From an uncultured Lachnospiraceae bacterium (lineage in GTDB: Bacteria; Bacillota; Clostridia; Lachnospirales; Lachnospiraceae): a stretch of 64,000 nucleotides of DNA. The notes below the pieces were generated by a model. That model was given only the letters and a program-made list of their open reading frames with translations. It was not told the origin of the DNA and did no database searches. The stretch is taken from contig CADCDW010000001.1 in the NCBI GenBank assembly GCA_902800325.1, positions 1-64,000 of the forward strand, written 5' to 3'. Each line of letters begins with the position of its first letter. Positions within the stretch are counted from its first letter, which is position 1. Made by a program: the position numbers and the translations under genes. Positions 1-8,044 of the stretch are shown in pieces.

Positions 1-126
1 ATTATTTTTATATACATTTGGTATTTATGGTTGTTACTTATATTTGGCGCAATCGCATACGGAACATCATTTACATTACGAAAAATCTTTCAAATGAATA
101 ATGAAGCAAACCAAAAACGTGGATAA
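1..126 (+). CDS. C-terminal end of a membrane protein (partial)
   Basis: An open frame enters from the left edge and stops with TAA at 124-126, giving 41 residues. The first ~20 are strongly hydrophobic and aromatic (a membrane segment), followed by a short polar tail ending NQKRG. It is the only plus-strand gene in the first 30 kb. It is followed by a terminator-like hairpin at 198-233. The family cannot be named from this fragment. Confidence 0.5.
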   Translation: MIFIYIWYLWLLLIFGAIAYGTSFTLRKIFQMNNEANQKRG

Positions 127-197
127 TGGTTATTATGAAGATAAGGAAAGCAATAAATATCATATATAATACATTATCAATAAGATAAATAGTAAAT

Positions 198-233
198 AAA
201 AGCATAATCCTATATCTTTGGATTATGCTTTTA
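198..233. terminator. Bidirectional terminator between convergent genes
   Basis: An 11-bp perfect stem, AAGCATAATCC (200-210) with GGATTATGCTT (220-230), encloses a 9-nt loop. A-runs lie on the left and T-runs on the right, so it can end both the plus-strand gene at the edge and the minus-strand hipT transcript. Confidence 0.8.
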
Positions 234-242
234 TTATAGTAT

Positions 243-1202
243 TCACGCAATCACATCAACTCTCTTTATCATCAATTCTTTCATACTTTCTTTCATTTCC
301 TGTGAAATAAACGACTCGTCGCACATTTTAATGAATACATCTAAATGAGAAACTATTTTTTTTATCATTCTCTCGGCTGCATTTTTTTGAATACTTATAT
401 TCTCGGCGAATTCAAGAAAATGCTTTCTATGAAAATTCTTTTTTCTTCCACACATCATCAAAGCCATCTCTTCATCATCCTCTGGGATTATAATATTAAC
501 AGGCAGTAAATCATACGCTGGAGAAAGAACATAATTTCTATCTTTTGGTTTTTTTTCAATGAGCGAAAAATTCTTCAGGTGCATATCGGAATTTCCTGTT
601 ACAAAGCAAAATACAAGCCGTAAAAAAAATTCTGTCATATCAAGTCCCGGCCGGCATGAATACTTGCCGATTATCTTTGCACACTGTTCATACGAGCCCT
701 TATATTTATCATTTGTAAGTCTTCCGGATAACTGACAAAAATCTTCCATAGCATATAAATTGATTATTTCGTCATTTTTTTTTCTTATTATTTCTCTATC
801 CAATCTTTTAGTTATATATGCATATTGATTTTTAATTTTAATAAGTCCGTTTTTTACTGTTTCAATCCCGATTTCCTTAGCCATCTGCATACAAAGATAC
901 TCTGCTTCAGGAAGATCCATATAATCATCTGACTGTGGTTTTAAAATATATCCGTTAGGATAACCAACTATGGTAAGTCGATATTTATTATCTTTACTAA
1001 GATGTACTGATATTTTTTTTTGTACACCCGGAATCGTCATTCCCTTATTAACATTCTCATTTGCGATTTTATCAAGAACCTTATCAGATATATCCAACTC
1101 AGGCATATGAGGAATATTAAAAAAAGATTTTATACATCTTTTATGCCATCCATCTTTTTTTTCATTTTCACCTAAATCTTTTCCGCAGCAAAGACACCTC
1201 AA
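243..1202 (-). CDS. hipT: HipT-like Ser/Thr kinase toxin (HipA C-terminal type)
   Basis: A 319-residue HipA-family kinase lacking the N-terminal subdomain of classical HipA. Visible motifs are GVQKKIS (59-65), ATP lysine K88 in ILKPQ, the LPEAE helix near 97-101, catalytic D206 in GNSDMHLKN, and metal-binding D231 in SPAYD. T56 precedes GVQKK in the loop where HipA/HipT kinases autophosphorylate. A short CxxC/H/C segment at 3-23 looks like a small zinc knuckle. Translation most likely starts at TTG (1202): GAGGTGA lies 8 nt upstream and overlaps the hipS stop. HipT kinases studied elsewhere phosphorylate an aminoacyl-tRNA synthetase; that target is only inferred here. Last gene of hipB-hipS-hipT. 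Confidence 0.88.
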   Translation of the reverse strand: MRCLCCGKDLGENEKKDGWHKRCIKSFFNIPHMPELDISDKVLDKIANENVNKGMTIPGVQKKISVHLSKDNKYRLTIVGYPNGYILKPQSDDYMDLPEAEYLCMQMAKEIGIETVKNGLIKIKNQYAYITKRLDREIIRKKNDEIINLYAMEDFCQLSGRLTNDKYKGSYEQCAKIIGKYSCRPGLDMTEFFLRLVFCFVTGNSDMHLKNFSLIEKKPKDRNYVLSPAYDLLPVNIIIPEDDEEMALMMCGRKKNFHRKHFLEFAENISIQKNAAERMIKKIVSHLDVFIKMCDESFISQEMKESMKELMIKRVDVIA

Positions 1203-1207
1203 TTAAA

Positions 1208-1537
1208 TCACCTCATTTCAGTTAAGATTTCCACATCTCCAACAGAATCCCTGCATGTTACAAGCATTATTCCAAATCTGTCATTTCTGTCAAGCTTCCA
1301 GTTTTTTATTGTTGCTTCAAACAGCCACCCCTCCGGTATCAAACCATCAAAAAACGAAAATAATGTTTTTGAAATATATTCTTCCTCTCTGAGAGGTAGA
1401 GTTATGCTTACAGGCAATGCCTCTTCAGACTTAAGATAATCTTTATCATATACAAATGAATACCCCTCATCTGTTTCCTTCAAAATTCCCGCATATTTTT
1501 TTTGCGTATATACGTATGCCCTTCTGATATCATCCAT
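1208..1537 (-). CDS. hipS: HipS-like small protein (detached HipA N-subdomain 1)
   Basis: A 109-residue protein matching the N-terminal subdomain of HipA as a separate chain: YVYTQKKYAGIL at the start, LPLREEEY (about 48-55), FFDGLIPEGW (about 62-71), NDRFGIML and DSVGDVEIL at the end. In described HipBST systems the free HipS, not HipB, acts as the antitoxin that restrains HipT. It starts 5 nt after the hipB stop, with GAGGAG overlapping that stop. The hipS stop in turn carries the hipT ribosome binding site, which suggests translational coupling across the three genes. Confidence 0.88.
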   Translation of the reverse strand: MDDIRRAYVYTQKKYAGILKETDEGYSFVYDKDYLKSEEALPVSITLPLREEEYISKTLFSFFDGLIPEGWLFEATIKNWKLDRNDRFGIMLVTCRDSVGDVEILTEMR

Positions 1538-1542
1538 ATATT

Positions 1543-1761
1543 TTATTTCTCCTCATCATCCAACTGTTGTATTATCCCAGGAATCGCTTCCATACCAAAC
1601 ATAGAAAGTGCCTGATTTACTTTATCAAGTCTTACGGTATCCTTACCCTGTTCGAGTTCTCTTACAAACCTTAATCCAAGACCGGACCTTAATGCAAATT
1701 CTTCTTGTGTAAGTCCTGCCTCTTTTCTTAAAATCTTAACTTTATCACCGATAACACTCAT
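1543..1761 (-). CDS. hipB: HipB-like XRE transcriptional regulator
   Basis: A 72-residue helix-turn-helix protein with the Cro/C1 pattern GDKVKILRKEAGLTQEEFA...SGLGLRFVRELEQGK. It is about the size of a bare HTH domain with a short tail. It is first in the hipB-hipS-hipT operon and is expected to autoregulate it. Its promoter lies inside a perfect inverted repeat (1814-1880), which is the likely operator. It starts at ATG 1761 behind GAGGCGG. Confidence 0.85.
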   Translation of the reverse strand: MSVIGDKVKILRKEAGLTQEEFALRSGLGLRFVRELEQGKDTVRLDKVNQALSMFGMEAIPGIIQQLDDEEK

Positions 1762-1813
1762 TTTTCCGCCTCACTATTAACAAGATTTTAAAATTCATAG
1801 AATTCTTTATATA

Positions 1814-1880
1814 AAAATACACCCTATAAGGTATAATGTCAATCATTTTAAACAATATTATACCTTATAGGGTGTATTTT
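1814..1880 (-). promoter_or_regulatory. hipBST promoter embedded in a 24-bp inverted repeat operator
   Basis: Two perfect 24-bp arms, 1814-1837 and 1857-1880, are separated by 19 nt. On the minus strand TTGACA (1837-1842) and TATTTT (1814-1819) are separated by exactly 17 bp. The left arm therefore covers the entire -35/-10 spacer. Each arm contains the imperfect dyad ACCCTATAAGGT. This arrangement fits autorepression by HipB; binding itself is inferred. Confidence 0.75.
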
Positions 1881-1965
1881 ATTGAATTGTCGTGTCTTTT
1901 ATACCCTTACAGGTATATTTTTTTACTTTTTGTATTATTTATGCCCTTACGTGTTTATTTTATAT
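1860..1965. repeat. Three degenerate direct repeats, ~40-bp period
   Basis: ATACC(C/T)TTA(T/C)(A)GG-like segments followed by TATTTT begin at 1860, 1901 and 1941, i.e. 41 and 40 bp apart (about four helical turns). The first belongs to the right arm of the hipBST inverted repeat; the third runs into the 3' end of the upstream gene. They look like additional, decayed operator copies. Confidence 0.5.
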
Positions 1966-2143
1966 TTTTCACTATTGGATCATATAAATCCAGTCTGCAA
2001 TACTCATCATCAGCAAAATGTCTGCAGTTAAGACAGCTCTTATTGTCTCCTGCTATATTGGTAAAGCTATCCTGATAATGTTTCTTATCGTAAGCACTGC
2101 ATCTTTCGGCAACCTCATGATATGTTTCTGTTGAACTACGCAT
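1955..2143 (-). CDS. Small cysteine-containing protein, unknown function
   Basis: A 62-residue protein starting MRSSTETYHEV. The start at 2143 is preferred over an upstream Met because AAGGAG lies 7 nt before it. The C-terminal half holds CLNCRHFADDEYCRLD, with three cysteines and a histidine that could bind a metal. No family recognised. It lies immediately upstream of hipB on the same strand, and its 3' end overlaps the third operator-like repeat. Confidence 0.6.
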   Translation of the reverse strand: MRSSTETYHEVAERCSAYDKKHYQDSFTNIAGDNKSCLNCRHFADDEYCRLDLYDPIVKNIK

Positions 2144-2212
2144 AATCTTACTCCTTATTATATATCTTTTTTCATATATCATTGCTTAAAGCCCATAAAA
2201 ATTAACACTTGA

Positions 2213-2245
2213 AAAAGGATAAGCATCATATATGCCTACCCTTTT
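2213..2245 (-). terminator. Terminator after the FtsX-type permease gene
   Basis: AAAAGG-TA-GCAT pairs with ATGC-TA-CCTTTT, with two single mismatches and a 5-nt loop. On the minus strand the stem is followed by TTTTTC. Confidence 0.65.
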
Positions 2246-2311
2246 ATTATTATACTTTATAGTATATCAATTTATTATATTATTATTCATAAAGATATAT
2301 TTAGATTAGCT

Positions 2312-4684
2312 CTATTCAACCACCAGCACTCTTGTTTCTACCTTCTTTATCTTTCTTGATACAAGATATGCAAATGTATAAAACATAAGTGCCATCACAC
2401 CAACAGGTATTATAAGTGCAGGTAAACCAAAGCTAAAATCAATATGCATAACACCAAACATTCTAAATATCATACTCATAATATCTTCCCCAAATATGAG
2501 TGCAAGCACTATGCCAAACAAAGAACCGACTACGGAGGCAAACATAAATCTAAGGGCGAACTGACTTCTAAGCTTTCCTGCATCAAAGCCACAGGCTTTT
2601 AGGATTCCATAATCCTTCTTTTCACGTTCATACATCTTGCCTGATACAAGTACCACCGTTATTATGATAAATATCGCGGAAAGGACATAGATTACTACTG
2701 ATATTCCGTCTATCGCCATAGTTATAGGATCATTTGACATATCATAATACTCTTTATATGCCTTTATATTGTATTTACCATACTTTTCATTTATTAAATC
2801 AACTATCTCATCTATAGCCTTCGTATCATCCAAAGAATAATAATCTAATATCCAGTTCCAGCTTGCATCCTTTACAAGCTTTTCATAGCCCTTACAGCTC
2901 ATCATAAAGCTTTTGCCGGCATCATTCCCACCAGTTACAAGTCCGGTTATGATATATTCCTCCTTTTCGTCATATTCTCCTATCGTTACAGTATCTCCTA
3001 TGCCTACTCCAAGCTCATTTGCAAGATAATACGTAAATACAACCTCATTATCATACAGGCAGGTTCTACCCTTGGTTATGTTAGATATAGCCTCGGGATT
3101 ATCTATAAGCAGACAGCTTATCTTTGCATCTTCTAAAAGAAGATACTTATTTTGGGCATGAAACCTTGTATATCCGCTATATTCCTCAATCAACCTGTCT
3201 ATTTCTCCTCTGTGGGCTTCTAAATCAATATAGTTATCTCCCGTTACAGTCATATCATAGGATACAGGGTCAAAAAGCTCAGACATCCATTTTCCATCCC
3301 CATCTGACATCCAGCTTAGAGTCTGATTGATAAGCACCATGAACACTACCAAAAGCGCCGTAATTATAACTGCACTTATATACTGCTTTTTTCTTGAGAT
3401 AAGCTGTCTGTAGGCAAGAGATGTATTAAGAAGCTTCTTTGATATAGGCAGCCTTAAAACAGATGAAAAATGTACATCTGCCCTTCCTTCATTTAACGCC
3501 ATAACAGGCGTTACCCTGCTTATCCTTGCCACCTTTATCATTATATATATTCCAACCAGAACAAGTATAAGCAGCATAGCAAGTAAACTTACTCCTATAT
3601 CAGCATCTGCCTCTACATAAGTGCCACCTACCGGTCTTAGTATTTTATTTACAAGCTTTATAATCGGTATGGCAACAGGAGTACCTGCTATAAATCCGAG
3701 TATACAGGTTAAAATATATCCACACATTATAGATAATTTGAGCTTGCCGTTTGTTAAGCCAACTGCTTTATAAATTCCATAATTTACATAGTCCTTTTCT
3801 ATGCTGTTGCTTATATTGTGTCCGAGAACTATTATGGCTATTACAACAAGCAGGATTATAAATCCTATAAGTATTCCGGAAAATATATTGACAATCATCA
3901 TCATATAGGTGTTGCACTGTTTTTTGGTAATGCTAATCCATCCATAAGCAGATATATTAGTATCCTTATTGACACACTTTTCAAATTCGATATCATTCAT
4001 CTTAGAATCACTTTTTTTAAGTGAATATAATACGGAATTTGCATAAGCATGTTCGCCAAGCTTTTCTTTTATGTAAGCTATGTCATAATCCGATATAAGC
4101 AGCGTCTTTATGCCCATAAGGTAAGTTCCCATATAAGGGTCTTCAAAGAAATATGCTATTTTAACATCATAAGTATCATCACCACGACCTATGGTAAATG
4201 TATCGCCTATATTTACATCAAACAGCACCTTAAAGCTTATCGGAACTATAATCTCCCCTTTATCAAGCTGTGGTTCGGTAACTAAATTGTCATCCTTATC
4301 ATATATCTCATAGCTTACATCCTTTGACTTATAATCAATAAGAAATACCGTATTGCCATAATCCTTACCATTTATATCAATTATAAGGGTTTCTATAACC
4401 TCTATAGCCTTTGTCTCTGATATGGCATCACAATCTGTAAGCTTATTTTTTAGTTTTGTTTTGGCCTCTTCAAAGTTTTCAAAATTATATTCGTTGCACC
4501 AGATTAGCATATCTCCAAGACCTGTTTTCTCCATAGCCTTTAAATTATGCTTTTTGGTATTATTTACCACACTCAAAACTGTAACAAAGCATACCGAAAC
4601 AATAAACATAAGTATGAAAACAGTGATATAAGCTGCTTTATTTTTTCTTATATTGCCTTTAATAATCAAATTCATATCTCTCAT
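2312..4684 (-). CDS. FtsX/MacB-type ABC transporter permease
   Basis: A 790-residue permease. One membrane helix lies near 15-37, followed by a ~210-residue extracytoplasmic domain and three helices around 260-385. A second half has a helix near 435, another external domain, and three helices at about 660-775. This is the two-FtsX-domain layout of antimicrobial-peptide or lipoprotein type transporters rather than a substrate importer. The partner ATPase ends 13 nt upstream. A histidine kinase and response regulator lie just beyond, the usual setting for Bce/Vex-like peptide resistance or efflux modules. The substrate is not identifiable. Confidence 0.88.
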   Translation of the reverse strand: MRDMNLIIKGNIRKNKAAYITVFILMFIVSVCFVTVLSVVNNTKKHNLKAMEKTGLGDMLIWCNEYNFENFEEAKTKLKNKLTDCDAISETKAIEVIETLIIDINGKDYGNTVFLIDYKSKDVSYEIYDKDDNLVTEPQLDKGEIIVPISFKVLFDVNIGDTFTIGRGDDTYDVKIAYFFEDPYMGTYLMGIKTLLISDYDIAYIKEKLGEHAYANSVLYSLKKSDSKMNDIEFEKCVNKDTNISAYGWISITKKQCNTYMMMIVNIFSGILIGFIILLVVIAIIVLGHNISNSIEKDYVNYGIYKAVGLTNGKLKLSIMCGYILTCILGFIAGTPVAIPIIKLVNKILRPVGGTYVEADADIGVSLLAMLLILVLVGIYIMIKVARISRVTPVMALNEGRADVHFSSVLRLPISKKLLNTSLAYRQLISRKKQYISAVIITALLVVFMVLINQTLSWMSDGDGKWMSELFDPVSYDMTVTGDNYIDLEAHRGEIDRLIEEYSGYTRFHAQNKYLLLEDAKISCLLIDNPEAISNITKGRTCLYDNEVVFTYYLANELGVGIGDTVTIGEYDEKEEYIITGLVTGGNDAGKSFMMSCKGYEKLVKDASWNWILDYYSLDDTKAIDEIVDLINEKYGKYNIKAYKEYYDMSNDPITMAIDGISVVIYVLSAIFIIITVVLVSGKMYEREKKDYGILKACGFDAGKLRSQFALRFMFASVVGSLFGIVLALIFGEDIMSMIFRMFGVMHIDFSFGLPALIIPVGVMALMFYTFAYLVSRKIKKVETRVLVVE

Positions 4685-4696
4685 ACAATCACCGCC

Positions 4697-5548
4697 TTAC
4701 CAGTTCATGGACGAGAGCCATGCATTGACCTGGGCTTCTCTATCCTTTAATTCATCCTTATTTATATCTTTTTCTCTTATTAGATAAGAATTCTTATCAT
4801 CGCTATCTTTAGCTTTAAATCTTCCATCAATATCAAAGCCTGTAAGCTCAAAATAAGGCTTTAATTCCATCTCCCCACATATTTTACCATCTTCGATGTA
4901 AATAAGCCTGTTTGCGCGCAATGCAGCCTTTATATCGTGTGTTACCATGAGTATACTCTGACCTTCTTTGTTAAGCATACTCATAAGATCAAGGACTTTT
5001 CCTGTATTACTTCTGTTTAAAGCGCCTGTTGGTTCATCCGCAAATAAAATCGCAGGTTCATTTATAACCGCTCTTGCAATAGCAGCTCTTTGAGCCTCTC
5101 CACCTGAAACCTGCGAAGGCAGTCTGTCTTTTGCCTCCGTTAGAGACATCTTTTCAAAAAGAATATCTGCTCTTTCCCTGACCTGTTGTTTTGTTTTATC
5201 TTTATCCATATATCCGGGAACCAAAGTATTTTCCATGAGTGTAAGATTATTAACAAGGTGAATTTGTTGAAATACAAAGCCAAACGAAAAGGCTCTAAGC
5301 TTAGCAAGCCTTTTCTCAGAAAGTCCGGTTATATCCTCACCGTCAAATAATACGCTCCCGTCACTCGGCTTATCCATACCGCTTATATTGTACAAAAGTG
5401 TGGATTTACCCGAACCCGACGCTCCCATTACAACCGTAAAATCGCCCTCATAAAGCTTTAAATCAATATTGTTAAGAATGTGTACCTGATTACCTTCATT
5501 TGCAAAACTTTTACATAGATTTTTTGCTTCAAGAATAGTTTTTTTCAT
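4697..5548 (-). CDS. ABC transporter ATP-binding protein (MacB/LolD class)
   Basis: A 283-residue ATPase with Walker A GASGSGKS, the Q-loop in FVFQQIHLV, signature VSGGEAQRAAIARA, Walker B ILFADEP and H-loop VTHD. An acidic/lysine-rich extension of ~55 residues follows the NBD. The frame is open 32 codons further upstream, but ATG 5548 is chosen because GAGGAG lies 8 nt before it and the protein then begins directly at the first NBD strand. The further-upstream codons lie inside the palindromic repeat. It forms an operon with the permease. Confidence 0.9.
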   Translation of the reverse strand: MKKTILEAKNLCKSFANEGNQVHILNNIDLKLYEGDFTVVMGASGSGKSTLLYNISGMDKPSDGSVLFDGEDITGLSEKRLAKLRAFSFGFVFQQIHLVNNLTLMENTLVPGYMDKDKTKQQVRERADILFEKMSLTEAKDRLPSQVSGGEAQRAAIARAVINEPAILFADEPTGALNRSNTGKVLDLMSMLNKEGQSILMVTHDIKAALRANRLIYIEDGKICGEMELKPYFELTGFDIDGRFKAKDSDDKNSYLIREKDINKDELKDREAQVNAWLSSMNW

Positions 5549-5576
5549 AATCATTTCTCCTCGTATAATAAGTTTT

Positions 5577-5743
5577 CTAGTGCATCCGTTTTCAAATACT
5601 TCGACTATTAACGCCGCATAAATTGTCATTCTGCAAGGCGTCACGAACGAGTCGTAGTCGACGCTACGGCGAGTGAGAGCAACGAAGCAGATGTCAATTT
5701 AGGCAAGTTATATAGTCGATTTATTTGGAAACGGCTGCACTAG
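5577..5743. repeat. 167-bp palindromic (MITE-like) repeat, full copy
   Basis: An imperfect palindrome beginning CTAGTGCATCCGTTT and ending AAACGGCTGCACTAG, with its symmetry axis at 5660. A small CGTAG/CTACG stem sits exactly at that axis (5653-5668). Its right half (5672-5743) recurs at 32171-32242 with 69 of 72 bases identical. No protein is encoded. This is consistent with a small non-autonomous mobile or repetitive palindromic element. Confidence 0.75.
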
Positions 5744-5853
5744 ACCTCCTTAGGAGGCTTTTTTTTGCAAAACAATAATTTTACTTATATCTTTAACGAG
5801 ATTATACAATAGAAATTATTAAGAAGTCCTTAAGAAATAAAAAATAAAACTTC

Positions 5854-5891
5854 ATACTGTATATGCTCGTTTTTATCAGCATACACAGTAT
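5854..5891 (-). terminator. Terminator after the histidine kinase gene
   Basis: A 14-bp stem, ATACTGTATATGCT with AGCATACACAGTAT (one non-Watson-Crick pair), lies 10 nt past the kinase stop. It is followed on the minus strand by a T-rich stretch. Confidence 0.7.
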
Positions 5892-5900
5892 AAAATTTCT

Positions 5901-7136
5901 CTATAACATCTGTCGGTTCATAAATGAAAGGATTACCTCAAGTCCTTCACGACTACTGTTTAAGTAAACCTTTCCACCCATTTCTTCCATGATATATTTA
6001 ACGATAAAGAGTCCCAATCCTGCACCTTTTTTATCGCCTTTGTTTTTTCCGCGATAGAATTTATCAAATACAAACGGCATATCTTCAGGAGAAATACCCT
6101 GCCCATTATCTTTAATGTGAAGATCGTATATATATGAATTATTATTATTGTCATCTTCATTCTGATCTTTATTTATTATACTCCAAATCTCTATCTTTGA
6201 ATTGCATGCATACTTTCTTGCATTGGTAATTATATTTTCTATAACCTGCGCTATCCTCATACTATCTGCTTCATATAACGTAAATGAATGTATTTCACCT
6301 TTAACTTCAATATCTGTTTTATCACCTTCAAGAGATTCTATCGTCTCATTTATCACTTTTTTCAAATCAACTTCATCTTTATTTATAACCAGTCTGTCAA
6401 GGTCATGCAGCGAATGTATAAACATATCATCAGTTACTTTTGATACCTCGTCGCATTTTTTCATGATTACATCAATATATCGCTTTCTTCTTTCATGATT
6501 AGAATCCATATTTTCCGATAATCCCTCAGCGTATGCCCTGATAGATGCTACGGGAGTTTTTATATCGTGAGAAAGAGTTGCGATTATTGTTTTATTATTA
6601 TCAATAGCCTCCTGCTCACGCTCCCTTGAGTGATTAAGTTCTCTTCTCATATGATCAAATGCCCATGTAAACTCTCCAAACATATTAACTCTGTCATACT
6701 TTAAGCCGGCATCAAAATTACCTTTCGAAAGCTCAGAAGCAAAATCTTCAAGTTTTTCAAAAGGCCTTAAAATCAAAATATAAACCAATAAGAATATAAA
6801 TAAAATAAAACACATAGTTAGAAGATAAAAAGTCAAAAGACCGGTATTATCCTTTTTCTTTTCATAAGATTTATAATCACGAAGCTCCATAATAAGTTTT
6901 TTAATCTCATCCTTGGCAAAAACAATATTATCTTTATTTGATTCATCATCAACTATATGTATGTCACCATCAAGCATATTATCAATTTCATTAAGCGAAA
7001 TTATAGTGTCAGCATATATATCATCCTTCTCATCATCTGCATCAGATATATAAAAGTACAAAAAGGCTGCTGTACAAATGAGCATACAGATCAACACCAT
7101 AATTATCATCTTTTTTGTAATACTACTTCTTTTCAT
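5901..7136 (-). CDS. Sensor histidine kinase
   Basis: A 411-residue kinase with two membrane helices (about 8-30 and 99-122) flanking a short ~70-residue external loop. A HAMP-like linker follows, then the phosphoacceptor in LSHDIKTPVASIRAYAEG (His about 190) and an ATPase domain with N-box NIITNARKYA, DNGQGI and GAGLGLFIVK. The stop-to-start gap to the response regulator is 6 nt. Together they probably sense and control the adjacent ABC transporter. The small sensor loop fits peptide-type sensors that rely on the transporter, which is an inference. Confidence 0.92.
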   Translation of the reverse strand: MKRSSITKKMIIMVLICMLICTAAFLYFYISDADDEKDDIYADTIISLNEIDNMLDGDIHIVDDESNKDNIVFAKDEIKKLIMELRDYKSYEKKKDNTGLLTFYLLTMCFILFIFLLVYILILRPFEKLEDFASELSKGNFDAGLKYDRVNMFGEFTWAFDHMRRELNHSREREQEAIDNNKTIIATLSHDIKTPVASIRAYAEGLSENMDSNHERRKRYIDVIMKKCDEVSKVTDDMFIHSLHDLDRLVINKDEVDLKKVINETIESLEGDKTDIEVKGEIHSFTLYEADSMRIAQVIENIITNARKYACNSKIEIWSIINKDQNEDDNNNNSYIYDLHIKDNGQGISPEDMPFVFDKFYRGKNKGDKKGAGLGLFIVKYIMEEMGGKVYLNSSREGLEVILSFMNRQML

Positions 7137-7142
7137 AAATCT

Positions 7143-7868
7143 CTAATCCTCATATTCGTCTAACATATAGCCCACGCCCCAGACAGTCTTTATAAAAACC
7201 GGTTTGGATGGATTATCTTCCAATTTCTCCCTAAGCCACCTTATATGTACAGTAAGCGTAGACGGTTCGACAGTGTTAAATGCTCCCCAGACTTCATTTA
7301 CAATGTTATCCTTTTTTAAAACCTGTTTTTGATGTTCACATAAATATATTAACAAATCATATTCCTTCAATGAAAGCGCAACCTCTTCTTCTATACCCTT
7401 ACTTATACGCTTAACTATACGTCTTCCTGTATCTATACCTATCATATTGTCCTTTCCTGCCTTAAAACAATATGTTTTTTCTTTTTCTCTGAAACCATAC
7501 GTTCTTCTTAGAAGTGACCTGATTCTTGACATAAGTTCTTTTATGGAATATGGCTTTGCTATATAATCATCTCCACCCATATCAAGTCCCGTTATCTTAT
7601 CGTCCTCTGAAGTTCTTGCGCTTGCAAATATAACCGGAACCTGCGAAACCTTCCTAAGTTCTCTACACAAAGAAAAACCTGTTCCATCAGGAAGATTTAT
7701 ATCAAGCAAAATAAGATGCACCTTATTTTTTTCAATTATGTCATATGCTTCATCCAGACTTTCTGCCAAAAGACATCCGTAACCATTGTCAAACAGCATA
7801 TCGGATATAAGCAAAGACAAATCTTTATCATCATCAACTATTAATATTGTATATCCTTTTTCTTCCAT
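7143..7868 (-). CDS. OmpR/PhoB-family response regulator
   Basis: 241 residues. The receiver has the acidic pair in VDDDKD, phosphoacceptor in LILLDINLPDGTG and the conserved Lys in YIAKPYS. A winged-helix DNA-binding domain (about 135-238) includes LSLKEYDLL and the TLTVHIRWLREKLE recognition helix. It is the first gene of the two-component operon, with AAGGA upstream of the ATG. The likely target is the downstream ABC operon. Confidence 0.93.
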   Translation of the reverse strand: MEEKGYTILIVDDDKDLSLLISDMLFDNGYGCLLAESLDEAYDIIEKNKVHLILLDINLPDGTGFSLCRELRKVSQVPVIFASARTSEDDKITGLDMGGDDYIAKPYSIKELMSRIRSLLRRTYGFREKEKTYCFKAGKDNMIGIDTGRRIVKRISKGIEEEVALSLKEYDLLIYLCEHQKQVLKKDNIVNEVWGAFNTVEPSTLTVHIRWLREKLEDNPSKPVFIKTVWGVGYMLDEYED

Positions 7869-7987
7869 AACTATATCCTTATATAAATATATATACTTAA
7901 TCGAGTAGGGGAGATAAAAACGTATCCCACCCGCCGCGCCGACCGCGTGTCACGAAGTAACAATTTTCATCATGTAGGCATGTGCAC

Positions 7988-8030
7988 AAAAAAAGGCATC
8001 TCATAATATCCTTTATGAGGCGCCTTTTTT
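7988..8030 (-). terminator. Terminator after the pseudopilin gene
   Basis: AAAAAAGGC-TCTCATAA pairs with TTTATGAG-GCGCCTTTTTT with small imperfections. The strong stem has A-runs and T-runs on both sides, so it could work bidirectionally. It lies just downstream of the stop at 8045. Confidence 0.8.
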
Positions 8031-8044
8031 ACTCAAACTATATC

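Larger units (their letters stand above)
5549..5900. other. 352-bp gap between two-component system and ABC operon
   Basis: No gene seen. It holds the ABC-operon ribosome binding site, the 167-bp palindromic repeat at 5577-5743, a small CCTCC-TTA-GGAGG hairpin followed by eight T on the plus strand (5746-5766), and the histidine-kinase terminator at 5854-5891. The ABC promoter is presumably here but no clear -35/-10 pair was found. Confidence 0.6.

Noticed and set aside
5549..5644. 32-codon N-terminal extension of the ABC ATPase
   Set aside because: It lies in the palindromic repeat, has no ribosome site, and ATG 5548 has GAGGAG at ideal spacing with the canonical NBD start.
5746..5766. CCTCC-TTA-GGAGG followed by T8 as a terminator on the plus strand
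   Set aside because: No plus-strand gene lies upstream; the stem is only 5 bp. Mentioned in the gap description but not called.
5960..6160. 66-residue minus-strand frame inside the histidine kinase gene
   Set aside because: Frame-shifted shadow of the ATPase domain with no independent start signal.
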